Below, one piece after another: positions 1 through 11,779 of a stretch of DNA of 64,000 nucleotides. The stretch's first letter is position 1. The number at the start of each line of letters is the position of its first letter. A program made the translations under genes and the position numbers. The DNA is taken from the NCBI RefSeq assembly GCF_949987515.2, contig NC_082685.1, positions 27,110,168-27,174,167 of the forward strand, read 5' to 3'. The notes beneath the pieces were generated by a model. It saw only the letters and a program-made list of their open reading frames with translations, made no database searches and was not told where the DNA came from. The DNA is from Delphinus delphis. Its lineage: Eukaryota; Chordata; Mammalia; Artiodactyla; Delphinidae.

Positions 1-1370
1 TCCTCACCTCTGTCTGTGGGTTAGATCCATCTGGGGGACTTAGAACCAGGGTCCCACACCAGACCCACGGATGTAGACTCTCTGGGCTCTTCAGGTGATT
101 CCAAGATTCCTTGGGAATTACTGCTGTGAGCAGCTGGGAGTCTTTAAAGGATTTGGGGTCCTGGCAGCATGATCAGAGTGATGTGGAGGGCTGTGGGGTT
201 CAGTTACTGGCGAGGGAGGTGAGGGCCACAGCAAACACCTGGGACAGCTCGGGCAGGGATGGATGCAGACAGAATTTAGCAGCTGATGGGATGGGAAGGG
301 GAAGGGTGCCGGAGGGACAGTGGGATCATTGATAGTGCTAGGGGGTCATGGAGACGTGGGTCCGGGCAGTGCAAGGCGGCCTGACTTGTTCTGTCATCAC
401 TAGCATGACTCGGCCATGCCAGATGGAGCTAGAGCCTCCAAACCTACCTGAATCAGCTCCTCCCATGACCCCTGCCTTTTCTTTGGCATCCAGGGTCCCC
501 TGATTTATTCAAGGATCAAGAAGCACATTTTCAAAGACAAGCAGAAGTGATCACTGGTGCAACGGGGGCTGGGAACAGGCTGGTTTGCAGGCTGCCACCC
601 CGGTCCTGAGGCTGCCAGAGGAGCGAAAGGCCAGATCTTCTCCCTAATGGGCTGTCAGCAGCCTCTCAGACATGCCTCTGTCTGGCCTTGGAAGGACAGC
701 ACTGGCAGCTGCTGGATATTCTATCTGTTATCCCATAGCATCCAGGCACCACCAGGAGTGTGCCAATGGCAGGTTGCCACTCTGGCGTGACAGCGGAAGT
801 GGCCTTCACGGTTTTGCCAAACAGCTGTGTTGGTGCACCAGCTGTTCCTCCCACCTTTGTTCAGCTCCTTGCCGTGCAAGGAGCCAGTGTTCCAGGCCAG
901 CTGGGTGTCTTCTGGAATCACATGTGAAAGGCCTGGCAAGGCTGTCTCCCCCAAGCCCTACTATGAGGAAGGGTGTTGCCAGCCCACTCTTGGATTCTTC
1001 CATGAGACTTAGCCTGGGGGGATTCTAAGCCCCTTCCCACGGTCTATGCTGAGAACAGTGACACTGCAGGACTTGGGGGAGAGGCTAGATCATTTAAGGT
1101 CCTTTAGACAACTCATGGTTAGCTGGACCCAGGGCAGGGGAGAGAGGATGCAAGTGGGCCCCAGGCCTCTGAGGTTGGCTCTGCAGAGTAAACTCCTGTC
1201 CAGTATCTAGAGAACATTAAGGATCTAGAGTAATCCCAAACTGGCAAAGAATACAGTGGGACCCCAGGATGGGCACAAGTTCCCACTTCAGAGCTTGTCC
1301 ATAGGCCCCTCCTTAAGGGAAAGAAGGAGTATTGTTTCAATTTCATAGTTAAGTCACAATATTATCATTA
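1..1370. other. Single-copy intronic sequence, no feature seen
   Basis: KCNMB1 intron 3 and KCNIP1 intron. The sequence expected for KCNMB1 exon 3 was looked for and not found, and no clear repeat was seen. Confidence 0.6.
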
Positions 1371-1600
1371 ACAGCATCTTCCATTTATTGAGCACGTAAT
1401 ATGTCCTGGGCTCTGCGCTAAGCGCTTAACGTGCACCATCTTGGTGAACCGCCATGACAATTCTGCTAGGCAGGCACCCTCACAAACCCAATCTACAAGG
1501 CTCAGCGAGGTTGAGACATTTGCCAAGGTCACACAACTTGGAACTTGTAGTTGAGCTCAGGCCTGTCTGGTTCCATCGCCACACCTTTGCTCAGTGGGCT
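1371..1600 (-). mobile_element. MIR SINE
   Basis: CATTTATTGAGCACGTAATA, then GCCAAGGTCACACAACTTGG, reverse-oriented MIR. Confidence 0.75.
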
Positions 1601-1980
1601 AGGTTACCCAAGGTCACAGTCAGAGACTTTGGGGAGATAGGACTAGGCCCTCTGAGCTCATGATTCTGGATCCACCTGCTACTGGGACCCTATCGTACCC
1701 AAGAAATCTGAATGCCAGATTCCTCAGGAGCCAGCTTCTCCCCAGCCTCGGCTGCTCCCTGACTGGCTGGGGACGTGAATCTGCCTCTGGATGCAGCTCT
1801 CCCACTTCCCAGGCTGTCAGAGCTGTGATGCAACCATTCTCTGTACTGCTGGACTGAACGCTGTCAGGGCAGGCAGCTTTGGGGCAGGACCTCATTTAAA
1901 TACAGGGAGCAACCCAGGCCCGGGGAGAAGCTGGCGCAACACTGTCACTCGTTTTGATCTGGGACGTGATTGGACGAGGA

Positions 1981-2140
1981 CAGTGGTCCTCGAACTTTAG
2001 TGCATGGAGGAATCACCCGAATGCTGAGCCCACCCTCAGCCGTTCAGAGTGAGGAGGGAGCCTGTGCTTATGACCAGCCTTCCAGGTAGTCTGCTGCGGA
2101 GCCCGTGCGGGGGACCACCCTCGCAGAACATCTGCCGGAG
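1981..2140 (+). mobile_element. MER5-like element, decayed
   Basis: Opens CAGTGGTCCTCGAACTTTAG and ends near GGGGACCACCCTCGCAGAAC, a decayed inverted-repeat pair of the same family. Confidence 0.5.
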
Positions 2141-2794
2141 GCTCTCGTAAGCAACATGCAGACCTCCTAGCACGGAAGAGGGATAAAACCAGGGTCTACA
2201 CTTTGTGCCTTCTCTGCGGAGCTTTCCATCTGGACCTCATTTGCCCAGGCCGGAAGCTTCCTAATCACAAGGATCAGTGTCAGAATTAAACGTGTCCCAG
2301 GCTCTGCCTGCACAAATCTCTTTTAAATGCATTCTCTCTTTCCTTTGAATCTCGGTGTCAGATATCAGCTGGCCAACATCTTTTGCTCGGCTCACGCAGG
2401 GTTAGACCTCAAAGGGTTTTCGATTCAAATTTTCGCCAATATTTTAAAATTGTGAGAGTCCACATTAAAATCTGGTTTTCTGGCTTCTCTACAAATATTG
2501 GAGGTCTGGCTACAGTAGGTCTTCTGGATGGCATGGCATCAGTTGTCCAGATGGAGTGATGCCTGCCAGTCTAGACGCAGCTGGCTCTCTCCATCTCACC
2601 AGGACCACCCATCCCCTGACACCAAGTGTCAGCTGGCACCTGTCATCCTATTCCCTCACCTACTTCACCCGTGGACGTTACCTGCCTGCGCTTTGTAGGC
2701 AATTGAGCGTCTGACTTCTGCCCTGAATCGAAATATAGAGCCCACTCAGCCTGTGTCCCCCATTGGTCTCCTTAGACAGATAAGTTTGAAGTTC

Positions 2795-2960
2795 TTTAAT
2801 AAACTCCTTTGAAAAAGGTATTGCTATTAACCCATTTAAGTGATGAAGACATCAAGGCTCAGAATGGTAAGCAATTTGCCTAAGGTTCTGAAGCCAATGG
2901 GAGCAGAGCCAGGGTTCCAGCTGGGGCCCCTATCTCCAGGTGTGCAGCGTGTACCCTGAG
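2795..2960 (-). mobile_element. MIR SINE
   Basis: TTAAGTGATGAAGACATCAA then GCAGAGCCAGGGTTCCAGCT, reverse MIR shortly before the KCNMB1 exon. Confidence 0.65.
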
Positions 2961-3161
2961 CAGCTCCGAGGCCACCACCCTCCCAGATGACACTGTGTAC
3001 ACACCTTCTAGAAGCACGCAATGTGCAGCCTGCCAAGCTTTGGACAGTCTTAACTCCCACCCAGGGGCCTGACTCCAAAGCTGACGCTTTTCTTTATTCC
3101 ATGCCAGGCCCTAAGAAAGAGGGATTTCCAATCCCATGGGTGCTCTCGCTTCTCCCTACAG

Positions 3162-3431
3162 TGCTCCTACATCCCAGGCAGCCTGGACAACTACCAGATG
3201 GCCCGGGCCGATGTGGAGAAGGTTAGAGCCAAACTCCACGAGCGCCGGGTTTTCGACTGCTTCTCCACGACTCGGGAGAATGAGACGAGTGTCCTGTATC
3301 AGCGCCTCTACGGTCCCCAGACCCTCCTCTTCTCCCTCTTCTGGCCCACCTTCCTGCTGACCGGTGGCCTCCTCGTTATCGCCATGGTGAAGATCAACCA
3401 GTCCCTCTCCATCCTGGCAGCCCAGAAGTAG
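3162..3431 (+). CDS. KCNMB1: KCNMB1 last coding exon (BK channel beta-1 subunit, C-terminal 89 residues)
   Basis: KCNMB1 is the auxiliary beta-1 subunit of the large-conductance calcium-activated potassium channel (KCNMA1) in the plasma membrane, mainly of smooth muscle, where it raises calcium sensitivity. The exon opens after a pyrimidine-rich acceptor ending AG at 3160-3161, in phase 0, with Cys-Ser-Tyr-Ile-Pro-Gly-Ser. It encodes the end of the extracellular loop, including two cysteines (exon residues 1 and 36) expected to form loop disulfides. An Asn-Glu-Thr glycosylation sequon follows at residues 44-46. The second membrane span starts near LLFSLFWPTFLLTGGLL, and the cytoplasmic tail ends LSILAAQK before the TAG at 3429-3431. 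The full protein is about 191 residues. The upstream exons lie outside the window to the left. Match to the family is clear by eye. Several loop residues differ from the human protein as I recall it. Confidence 0.96.
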   Translation, partial: CSYIPGSLDNYQMARADVEKVRAKLHERRVFDCFSTTRENETSVLYQRLYGPQTLLFSLFWPTFLLTGGLLVIAMVKINQSLSILAAQK

Positions 3432-3560
3432 CCCCATCCACACCACATCACTGCTCGGGCCACCAGGGGCTGGATGCGTCCCCAGGCTGTTCCTCACTTG
3501 TGTCCCCATGCCTCCTCCCCCTGCCTTCCCACTCTCCCCGCTCCAATACATTCTGTCTTC
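3432..3560 (+). other. KCNMB1: Probable KCNMB1 3' UTR
   Basis: The sequence after the KCNMB1 stop should be 3' UTR. A variant poly(A) signal AATACA lies at 3545-3550, followed by TG/T-rich sequence. No canonical AATAAA was found close downstream, so the real end could be further right, inside the old L2 and L1 fragments. The end coordinate is a guess. Confidence 0.35.
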
Positions 3561-3680
3561 TGCTGCCTGGATGGTCTTTGGGAAATCTCTTTGTTAAGTC
3601 ATTTCCTGCTCAAGAATGTTACAGTGGCTTCCCCGGACCCAGGAGAATGCAAGGCCAACCAGTGATAGGTCTCCTTTCCC
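3555..3680 (+). mobile_element. L2 fragment
   Basis: TTCCTGCTCAAGAATGTTAC and CAGTGGCTTCCCC match the L2 3' region. It lies in or just past the KCNMB1 3' UTR. Confidence 0.55.
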
Positions 3681-3934
3681 TGTCCCCGCTCAACTGACTC
3701 AAACTTCTTTCCTGCTGTGCCACTGTCCACTGCACCGAGGACAGTGATTCTGTGCCTGTGTCCTGGCAGTTGGATCAAAGACCTGCTGGTCCCACCCAGG
3801 AAGCCATCCCTGGGAAACCTCTGTTCCTTCTTTGAATTCCACTCTGAAAACAACAGCAGCCCTCATGGGCAGAGCACACTTAGAACATCGTTTGTTTTCG
3901 GGATTCTCAGAGCTATATACATTTTTATACCAAT

Positions 3935-4330
3935 ATTATCAGATATAGGTACAAACTTCTGGTCTTAAAGCCATGGGGATATAACGTATAGCGTGGTGAC
4001 CATAGTTACTAATACTTTATTGTATATTTGAAAGTTGCTGAGAGAGTAGATCTTAAAAGCTCTCATCACAGGAGAAAAAATTATCACTGTGGGGAGATGG
4101 ATATTAGCTAGGTGTGGTGATGATTCTGCAATACATGCTACAGATATCGAATCATTACGTTACACACTTGAAGACTAATATAACCTTGTATATCAATTAT
4201 ACCTCAACTTAAAAAAACCAAATATATAAAAAATAACAAGAGGCTATAAGGAAATAATACTAAAATACATCAAAGTAGTAACAGTGGGATGGTGGTTAAC
4301 TGTAACTTTCTTCCCTCTTTTTTTTTTCTT
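3935..4330 (+). mobile_element. Ancient L1 3' end fragment
   Basis: Contains the old L1 3' UTR signature (TTGTATATTTGAAAGTTGCT, then GAATCATTACGTTACACAC, then A-rich sequence). It resumes after the CHR SINE at 4595-4625. Confidence 0.75.
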
Positions 4331-4346
4331 CCCTCTTTTTATTTTT

Positions 4347-4579
4347 CTTAATTTTTTATTTAATTTTATTTATTTATTTATTTTTTGTGGTACACGGGCC
4401 TCTCATTGTTGTGGCCTCTCCCGTTGCGGAGCACAGGCTCCAGACGTGCAGGCCCAGCGGCCATGGCTCACGGGCTCAGCCGCTCCACGGCACGTGGGAT
4501 CTTCCTGGACCAGGGCACGAACCCGTGTCCCCTGCATCGGCAGGTGGACTCTCAACCACTGCGCCACCGGGGAAGCCCT
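4347..4579 (-). mobile_element. CHR-type tRNA-derived SINE
   Basis: Read on the - strand it begins GGGCTTCCCCGGTGGCGCAG and carries the tRNA-like promoter boxes and the CHR body. The A/T-rich tail is on the left. A 15-base target-site duplication CCTCTTTTTATTTTT flanks it (4332-4346 and 4580-4594). It interrupts an older L1 3' end. The form is typical of cetaceans. Confidence 0.92.
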
Positions 4580-4958
4580 CCTCTTTTTATTTTTGATACT
4601 TTTCTAAATTTTCAACACTAAGAAGGTTTGGTTTCATTGTGTTTGTTTTTAATCAGAAAAGTAACAGTAGATATTACTTTAGAAGGAAGTTTGAAAGGGT
4701 GAGCTCCCCATCACCAAGCAGATGCAAGTGGCCTGGGGAAGGGGTTCAGCTCCCATCAGAGACAGGTTTTTGAGAACACACAAGTTTAAGAACGCTGTAT
4801 GGAGGGAAGGTAACCACCGAGATGGGGAATTATGATTTACAATGCAGATAAATACAAGACGCTGGCCCTGCAGGGGAAGTCCATCTCAGTCTTAGAAAGG
4901 GGATAATTGGGGGAAGCTGTCATCTCTACCATTACCACTCCAAACACTTGGCCTAGAG

Positions 4959-5178
4959 CAGTCATTCTCAAACTGTGGTCCCCGGACCAGCAATATTGGC
5001 ATTCTATGGAGGCGTGTGAGAAATGCACATTCTCAGGCCCTCAGCCCAGCCCTACTGAACCAGAAACCCCAAGGCGGTGTGGTGGGGAGTGGTTTCGTGG
5101 GGTCCCGAGGAGATGGACAGCAACTTTGTGTTTTAACAGTGGCTGCAGGGGACCTGTGCTGGAGCATGAGAACCACTG
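4959..5178 (+). mobile_element. MER5-type hAT-Charlie non-autonomous element
   Basis: Ends CAGTCATTCTCAAACTG and GAGAACCACTG are inverted repeats of each other. The interior matches the MER5 type (ACTGAACCAGAAACCCCAAG). Confidence 0.7.
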
Positions 5179-5521
5179 GTGTACAGAACCAGGGTCCTGT
5201 CACTGGGCTTTTTGGAATGAATCAATGACTTTTTGTCAGCTCCAGTCCTGAGCTGGACATGAAGTTAGGCTGGTGTCCCTGAAGCTCCTCCCGGAGCTGT
5301 GATTCCAGGTGCAGACCCTGGGGGTGAATCCTATCTCCACTTCCGCCAGACTGCACCCCCCTGATTCTCACTTGTTTCATCTATAAAAGAGAGACTCCCC
5401 ATTTTGGGTAGTTGGGAGGGCTAATGAAGGTTTGACACATAGTAGGTGGTCAAAATGGAAGCTGTTGTTATAACAGTAACAAGTAATGAATACTCAGAAA
5501 CTTCCAGAAGAAATTATACCA

Positions 5522-6010
5522 ACAATAATGTTAACTAGCATTTATTGGTGCTTATTTATTCCATGCCAGACACAGTGCTAAGCAGTGTGTCTTGTAAAAA
5601 TTCAGTGAGGCACTACTGAACCCAGCTCACAGATAAGGAGAAGCAAAATAAGACAGTGGTTTATATATGTGGACTTGTGATGCCTACGGCCTGGCTTCAA
5701 ATACCCAAACCTGTTATTCTCTAGCTGGGTGACTTTGGGCAAATAACTTCTCTGTGCCTCAATTTCCTCACTTGCAAAATAGGAACTAATAATAATATTT
5801 CCCTTTTGAGGGTTGTTGGTATTAAATGAGTTATTGTATAATGTTCCTAGAATAACGACTGACACATGCTAAGTGCTATATAAGATATTATGAGAAACTG
5901 AGGCTCTAAGAGATCATTGGCCAAGGTCAACCATATAGCAAGTGAGGAACTGGGAATCAAGCCTTGGACTGGGTGATTCCAGAGCCTGACCTGTCAACCA
6001 CAATATTTGA
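5522..6010 (-). mobile_element. MIR SINE interrupted by another MIR
   Basis: Reverse MIR halves at 5522-5640 (GCATTTATTGGTGCTTATTT to ACAGATAAGGAG) and 5885-6010 (GAGAAACTGAGGCTCTAAGA onward) are contiguous in the consensus. Confidence 0.65.
5641..5884 (+). mobile_element. MIR SINE nested inside a MIR
   Basis: Forward MIR: TGGGTGACTTTGGGCAAATA, TGTGCCTCAATTTCCTCACT, GGGTTGTTGGTATTAAATGA. Confidence 0.75.
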
Positions 6011-7451
6011 GCTGATTCAGCTGAAGGGCTGAGGGAACCATCCATCCAAAGACCCGGGGGCCAGGTAAGGAAGAGTTTTGCATCCTGGGAACCCCATGGT
6101 GTCCTCATGTAAGTCAGAGATCTGAGGGAGCACCTGGAATCTGCACCAACTTCTGTCACTTGCAGCCAGGGATCCCTGATGCAGCTTCACATCCTCCAGT
6201 TTCTTACTGAAGACAATCCTTCCAAGGGGAGGTAGCACACTATTCCCTGGAGTTTCTTCCTTCTGAGGTCAGGGACTTCTCAAGGGCCTTGTGAGTCTAG
6301 AAAGTCCCAGTTGTGATACTGTCCTCTAGTTCTTTGGGGGAAATTAGGTAAAGGGTACATGGGACCTGTCTGTGTTACTTCTTACAACTGCATGGGAATC
6401 TACAAGAAGAAAAAAGTCCCCATCGTGAGTCTCATTTACAGGGCTTCCTTTGCATATGCTTTCCATGCACCTGCATTTGGGGCTGAAATACAGAGAAGCT
6501 CAGATTATCCAAACCGCCCCTGCAGGGGAAAAGGCCATGACTTTCTAGCAAAAAGTACCTGGGGATGCCCAGCCCCACTGATCCATGCATTATTAACAAT
6601 GATCTTCATTTGCTTGAGACAATGCCGTCCTCCTGTCAACGAATTTGGCCCACTTCTATCAAATCCCATACCTGCCTGTTGCTCACAGAACTTCATGGTC
6701 AAGACAAGAGTGACATAATGGGCATTTAAGCATGATGGAGTTAGACACGGAGGAAAATGGTTTTGGAATAATGGCTGCCTGGGAGCAGAGAGCCCTCATC
6801 AGTTCTTAAAAAAATCACTCTGCTAATGAAGTCTAGTGCTTCCACTGGTTTTGCTTTTTCTCTCCTGAGCCAGTGACTCACACCTGAAGAGGTGCACCTG
6901 GATCACTCCCTGCAACCCCCCCAACTCAGATCGCCTGGTGGAGGTCAGCGGCAAGGAGAGGAGGAGGGGCAGAGAGTGCCCGTCTTCAAGGAGCTGATCA
7001 TCTTCTTGACACTCCGTCTCCCTCCTCCCCTACCATTATCAAGGGCTTCCTTCTCCACAGCGAAGAACGTAATTTATGCAAATTCAAAATAATGCAATGT
7101 AAGAATATTAGTAAAATCTCAATTTTTGTGACTTCCTGAAATGATGCCAGCCTCCCCGACCGCCATCAACAATTCATCTAAAATTCCTCCTTATTTCAAA
7201 ACTCCTCGGGTGTGTGGATTGTAGACTGCATTCGCTCTATTACTAATTGACAGTACAGGCTGGTGCATAAGAATAGCCAATGTCTTTTGCGTTTGGGGGA
7301 ATTTGAATTATATGTAATATTTGCAAAGATACTGTTTGAACAAAGTGCAGCTGTCTTATACCTCACCAGCCACTGCCCTTTCACACGTAGGGAAAAGAGT
7401 AAGACCAAAGGAAAATCAGGAAGACACGAAGAAATTCACTAGAGACTAGGG
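6011..7451. other. Intronic sequence without recognised repeats
   Basis: Nothing with exon or repeat character was recognised. Short open frames look like chance. Confidence 0.5.
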
Positions 7452-7915
7452 TAGTGGTTCTCAAAGCAGAGGACTGCAAGGTGAAAACTCTTTTTATAAT
7501 ACTATTTAGATACTATTTGCTTTTTTTGCTCTCATTCTCTCACCAGTGGAATTTTTCAGAGCTTATGCGGCATATGTGATATCACAAAAGACTGAATGCA
7601 GACATGAGAATCCGGCAGTCTTCTACTGAACCAGACATTAAAGAGATTTGCAAAAAGGGAAAACAGTGCTACTTTTCTTAATAATGTTTTTGAAAATATA
7701 ATTATTTCTCATAAAAATATGGTCTTTTTGTTAACATGTAATGGGTATATCATTGTTATTTTAAAATAAATTCATTTAAATGAAACCTTCTGAGTTTTCA
7801 TTTCTAAATGGTAAACATTAGTTAATATAACCCATATAAACCAAATCTCTTTGGAGTCCCAACATATTTTAAGATTGGAGAAGGATTCTGAGACCACATA
7901 GTTTCAGAACTGCTG
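7452..7915 (+). mobile_element. hAT-Charlie-type DNA transposon remnant
   Basis: Begins TAGTGGTTCTCAAAGC and ends with the inverted counterpart GTTTCAGAACTGCTG. The interior matches a known mammalian Charlie element layout (GACATTAAAGAGATTTGCAA). No transposase frame remains. Confidence 0.65.
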
Positions 7916-8762
7916 GCCTGGTGAGTCCAGAGACAGACAGGGTCCCCCTGCTCTTCCCAGCCATGCCCTGTGCACATCCAAAACCCTCCTCTAAGTTTCA
8001 TCAGATTCCCACTGAGGGCCAGGAGGAGAGCGTCCATTTTCCCCATCTCTCCTGGTTCCGGGTTGTCTCTTCTACAGGTGGGTCAGTTTATGGACTACCT
8101 TCCTCTCCACAGGTGCTTTCCTGGAACTTCGTCATGTCAATTCAAATACAGAATTCAGCACCTTCCTAGATTTCCACAGCTCTCCCTTCCCACTCATATC
8201 ATGCCTGTGCTCATCAGTCAACTTCCTTAAATGCTAAGGAGGTCGGGGAAGAGATGTCTATAAATGCAAAGCAATCGACTCCAACTGAATGTTGGACCGA
8301 GGTGGTGATTCATCCCAAAGCTTGCACCTTCTGCCTCCATTAGAGAGACTTCAATCTCCCATAATCTCCCGCATCTCACACCAACCTCCCTCGATATACA
8401 TAAAAGAAAGACAGGGGTTTACTTAGCATCTGCAGCTTTGAGACCCATCTTCTCTCTCCACTCCCAGTGAGACTGTTGCCCTGAGCCCTCGTCTGTCACT
8501 TCTGCAGCCTCCACTTTTCGACACGCCTTTGATTTCTTATATTCAAATGAAAACTCATCTTCTCTGAGGGTCAGTAGTTCTTTAAAGATCACCTAGTGCT
8601 TCTTCACTTTCTGATCTGGTGCTTGAACCCTCCCTATAACATTCCCCTTTAGCAACAACCTACGTCAACATCTCTTTTGACAAATAACTCACTGTACTGG
8701 GAGGTAGTTACTTCCATTCGGGGATGTATTTAGCAAATTACATCTGGAACAAGAATCTATCA

Positions 8763-9030
8763 TCTGTAATAATAATAAGACTTAACATCTGTTGAACACT
8801 GTAGGCCAGGATCCGGGCTAAACCCTTACATGTAAGGTCCATTTAACCCTAACAATATCCTTTAGGCTATTATTACTGTCTCCACTTCATAGATGAGGCA
8901 ACGAAGGCACAGAGATTTAACTTGCCGCAGGTCAGAAGTCAGTAAATAGCAGTTAGTGAATAGCAGAGCTGGGATTCAAACCTGAACAGTACGGCTCCAG
9001 GCTCTACTCTCTAACCACTGTGCGTCCTGC
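8763..9030 (-). mobile_element. MIR SINE, nearly full length
   Basis: TAACATCTGTTGAACACTGT, ATAGATGAGGCAACGAAGGC and AGCAGAGCTGGGATTCAAAC in reverse MIR order. Confidence 0.8.
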
Positions 9031-10084
9031 CCGTTAATCTCTGCCCCGTATCAAAAATGGAAAATTCCCAGCAGGGCAAGTTCAGTACTGAGAGCTTTTT
9101 AAGGGCCTCTATATACATTCCCATGGAGCCGAGGCTCTCGAACGGTTCCCTGGAGCCACACCTCTGAAGAGTCCACAGCTGTGGAGTGAGGCCCCACCAT
9201 ATGCATCCGAAAAAGCTCTGCAAAGATTCTGATGGCGAAAGTGCCAAGATGGACAGGCAGATGAGGTTGGCTAGAGTCTGCCTGATGCGGTGATCACCCA
9301 GCCCATGGCACCAACCAGGCAGGCTATGGCCACAGAAATCCCTGACCTGATGTCTCTACTAAAAAGCAGGATGGAAGAGAGGCTGGGCTGACTTGTCCCT
9401 TTCTCAGGGATCCCACACTTTTCTCAGTCAACCCTGCTTTTTTTCCCCAAGTGTTCCCAAATCCCTGGTTCACTAGTCCATTCTAGGATGTGTCCAGGAG
9501 CTGACAGCATGCTTATTTATACATAGCTTTAGAATTTTCTTTTGCAATCATTAATAAAAATTGAGCTATGTGACACTTTCTTGGTCTCTAACTAATTTTT
9601 CTGCGACTCTGTTGGCCATGCAAGTGGTAGTCTTGGAAACATCTCATATATATATATGTGTGTCTTTAAACACCGTTTTATATGCCCTCCGTTGGTTCTT
9701 TCCAACTCCGGGAATTGAAATTTTCTGAGCCCCAAGCCAGAACCTCATTGGTTTGGAGTAGCCTGAGCCCTCTGCGCACCTGTGAGCCTCTTAGCCACAC
9801 TGGACCATCACGTCCAGTCTTTCACCTTGTGGGGAAGATGGGAAACCCAAGTAGAAATAGGTGTCGTTTGCCCCTCCATCAGATCACGTGCCCCAAGCAA
9901 ACTCGGTTATTTTTACTGAGTCAGTTGTTTTTACTCTCTCTCTCAGAACACGTTTTCAAAGCCTTTTTCTTATTCTTAAATTTTGCGGGAGGTAAGTTTC
10001 AGCTTAGTGTAACCTTATTCTTCTGGTTCTAAACTACATGTTTCATTTGTGTTTGGAGAGGGAGCCTGCAGGGAGGAAAGCTCA

Positions 10085-10270
10085 GAAAAATGAAAGTTCG
10101 AATCTGGCTTTTCTATGACCCTGGGCAGTTTATTCAATCTCCCTGAGACTCCGTTTCCTCAACTGGAAAATGAGCATAACATCTTTTGTTTTATAGGGTG
10201 CTTGTGATGACTCAGTGCAATACTGAATGTGAAGCGCTCAGCACTGTGTCGGGTGTATAAAAGATGCTCT
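10085..10270 (+). mobile_element. MIR SINE
   Basis: AAAGTTCGAATCTGGCTTTT, GACTCCGTTTCCTCAACTGG, GCTTGTGATGACTCAGTGCA. Confidence 0.7.
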
Positions 10271-11149
10271 GCAAATGTTCACTCTCCATTTGAGCAAACG
10301 TATCTCCTTCCTCTGATTATACAGATTCTTCTCTGTTTGAGCTCAGAGAACTTCCCAGCACCCCTCTTTTCTCATGCACACTTCTCACTTCTCTTTCTTG
10401 TGAGCATCACTGAGGACCATCTTGCATCTCTCTCCCTTTCAACCTGTTTCTAGCTGTGTTCTGTCTTAAGAATTTCTGCCACAGAGAGACTGTCTTTGCT
10501 TTGAACTTTCTTGAATCTACTTGTTATAAACTCAGTTCTGGAGGAAAAGCAGAACCTGGTTGAACCATCCAAGGGCCAAAGGACCAGTTTCCACGATAGT
10601 CCCCTTCATGGGAGAACCACCAACATTGACAACAATAGGTCTGGCTGGAACGATTCTCTCAGTGTGAGGTAGGCAAATCCCTCGGCCCAGAAATCAGGCT
10701 TAATTGGAAATTAAATTGCATTTCCATGCCAACTGCAGGGTGCTTATATCCACAGCTAATTTATCAAGGTGATGCCTCATCTATGGGAATAGAGTGGCTG
10801 CATCAGCAAGGTTACAAGCTTGTGTCTAATGAGATGAACTTTCTTTAAAGCGCAACTTGAACCCTTCAAGCTCCTCATTTTGGGGTTTTTGCACTTACTG
10901 GCTGCCTCCTCTGTGCCAGGCACTCTGCCAGGGCCTGGAGATGTGGATGCTGGCGGGAAACGGCACTGCATTCTCCCTGCTCTGTGCTAGTGGCAGAAAG
11001 AGAATCCCATAAGCAAAAGATTCCCAAACCACAGCACTTTACTTAGTTATCCAGGGTTGAGTTGTTTAGGAAGGTAGAGAGCATTATGGATAACTTCATG
11101 GTTAAGAATCTGATCTCTATATTGAACACTGACACTAGTCGTTCACAAC

Positions 11150-11395
11150 GAACAAGGGTGGCCAGACTCTTCACCAAGCCCTTTACACTCATGTATTCCA
11201 TTCTCCAGGCAATGGTGGGAAATAAATACATGATGATTTTCATTATCCCCATTTCACTGATGAAGAAATTGAGACCTAGGAAGTACGTAACTTGCCTGAG
11301 GTCATTGTCACCCAACTAATAGGTGGTAGAGCTGGGATTTAAACTAAGGTCATTTCATAGCAGAGCCAATGCCTTTAAATGCCAGATTATACTGC
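11150..11395 (-). mobile_element. MIR SINE
   Basis: TTTCACTGATGAAGAAATTG, then GGTAGAGCTGGGATTTAAAC, reverse MIR. Confidence 0.7.
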
Positions 11396-11399
11396 TCCT

Positions 11400-11525
11400 T
11401 TATTTCCCCCAACTTTAATTCTAAAAATGTCCAACTATAGAAGAGTTGTAAAATTAGTATATAGGAGACGCATACCCTTCACCTTGGTTCACAAATTATT
11501 ATCAATATTTTGCCATATTTGTACT
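11400..11525 (+). mobile_element. Ancient L1 fragment
   Basis: Old L1 3' UTR-like sequence (ATAGAAGAGTTGTAAAATTA, then CAAATTATTATCAATATTTTG) leading into a (TG)n tract. Confidence 0.5.
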
Positions 11526-11527
11526 CC

Positions 11528-11530
<3 letters not shown>

Positions 11531-11562
<32 letters not shown>
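11531..11562. repeat. (TG)16 microsatellite
   Basis: Thirty-two bases of uninterrupted TG. Confidence 0.95.
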
Positions 11563-11563
<1 letters not shown>

Positions 11564-11779
11564 ATTTGGTTTTCTGAATCATTCGAGGCTAGGTTCAGGG
11601 ACATAAAACACAAGTCTGGTTTGGAAACCACATGGGGACGAGTTTGGCTGGAGAATGTGTTTGCGGTTGGGGAGACACGAGCTGGAAGCAGGCTGAGACC
11701 ATGAGATGCCAGCTATGACAGCCAGGTCTGGAAGTTTCGGGTGTGCTCTAACATGGTGAGGACAGGCAGTGACACAGTG

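Noticed and set aside
1..3161. Search for KCNMB1 exon 3
   Set aside because: No sequence encoding the expected Tyr-Pro-Cys-Leu-Trp-Val-Asn region was found, so that exon must lie left of the window.
4284..4621. Overlapping frames containing AEHRLQT-like peptides, also at 38438-38822 and 59672-59938
   Set aside because: These are translations of the CHR SINE itself, not genes.
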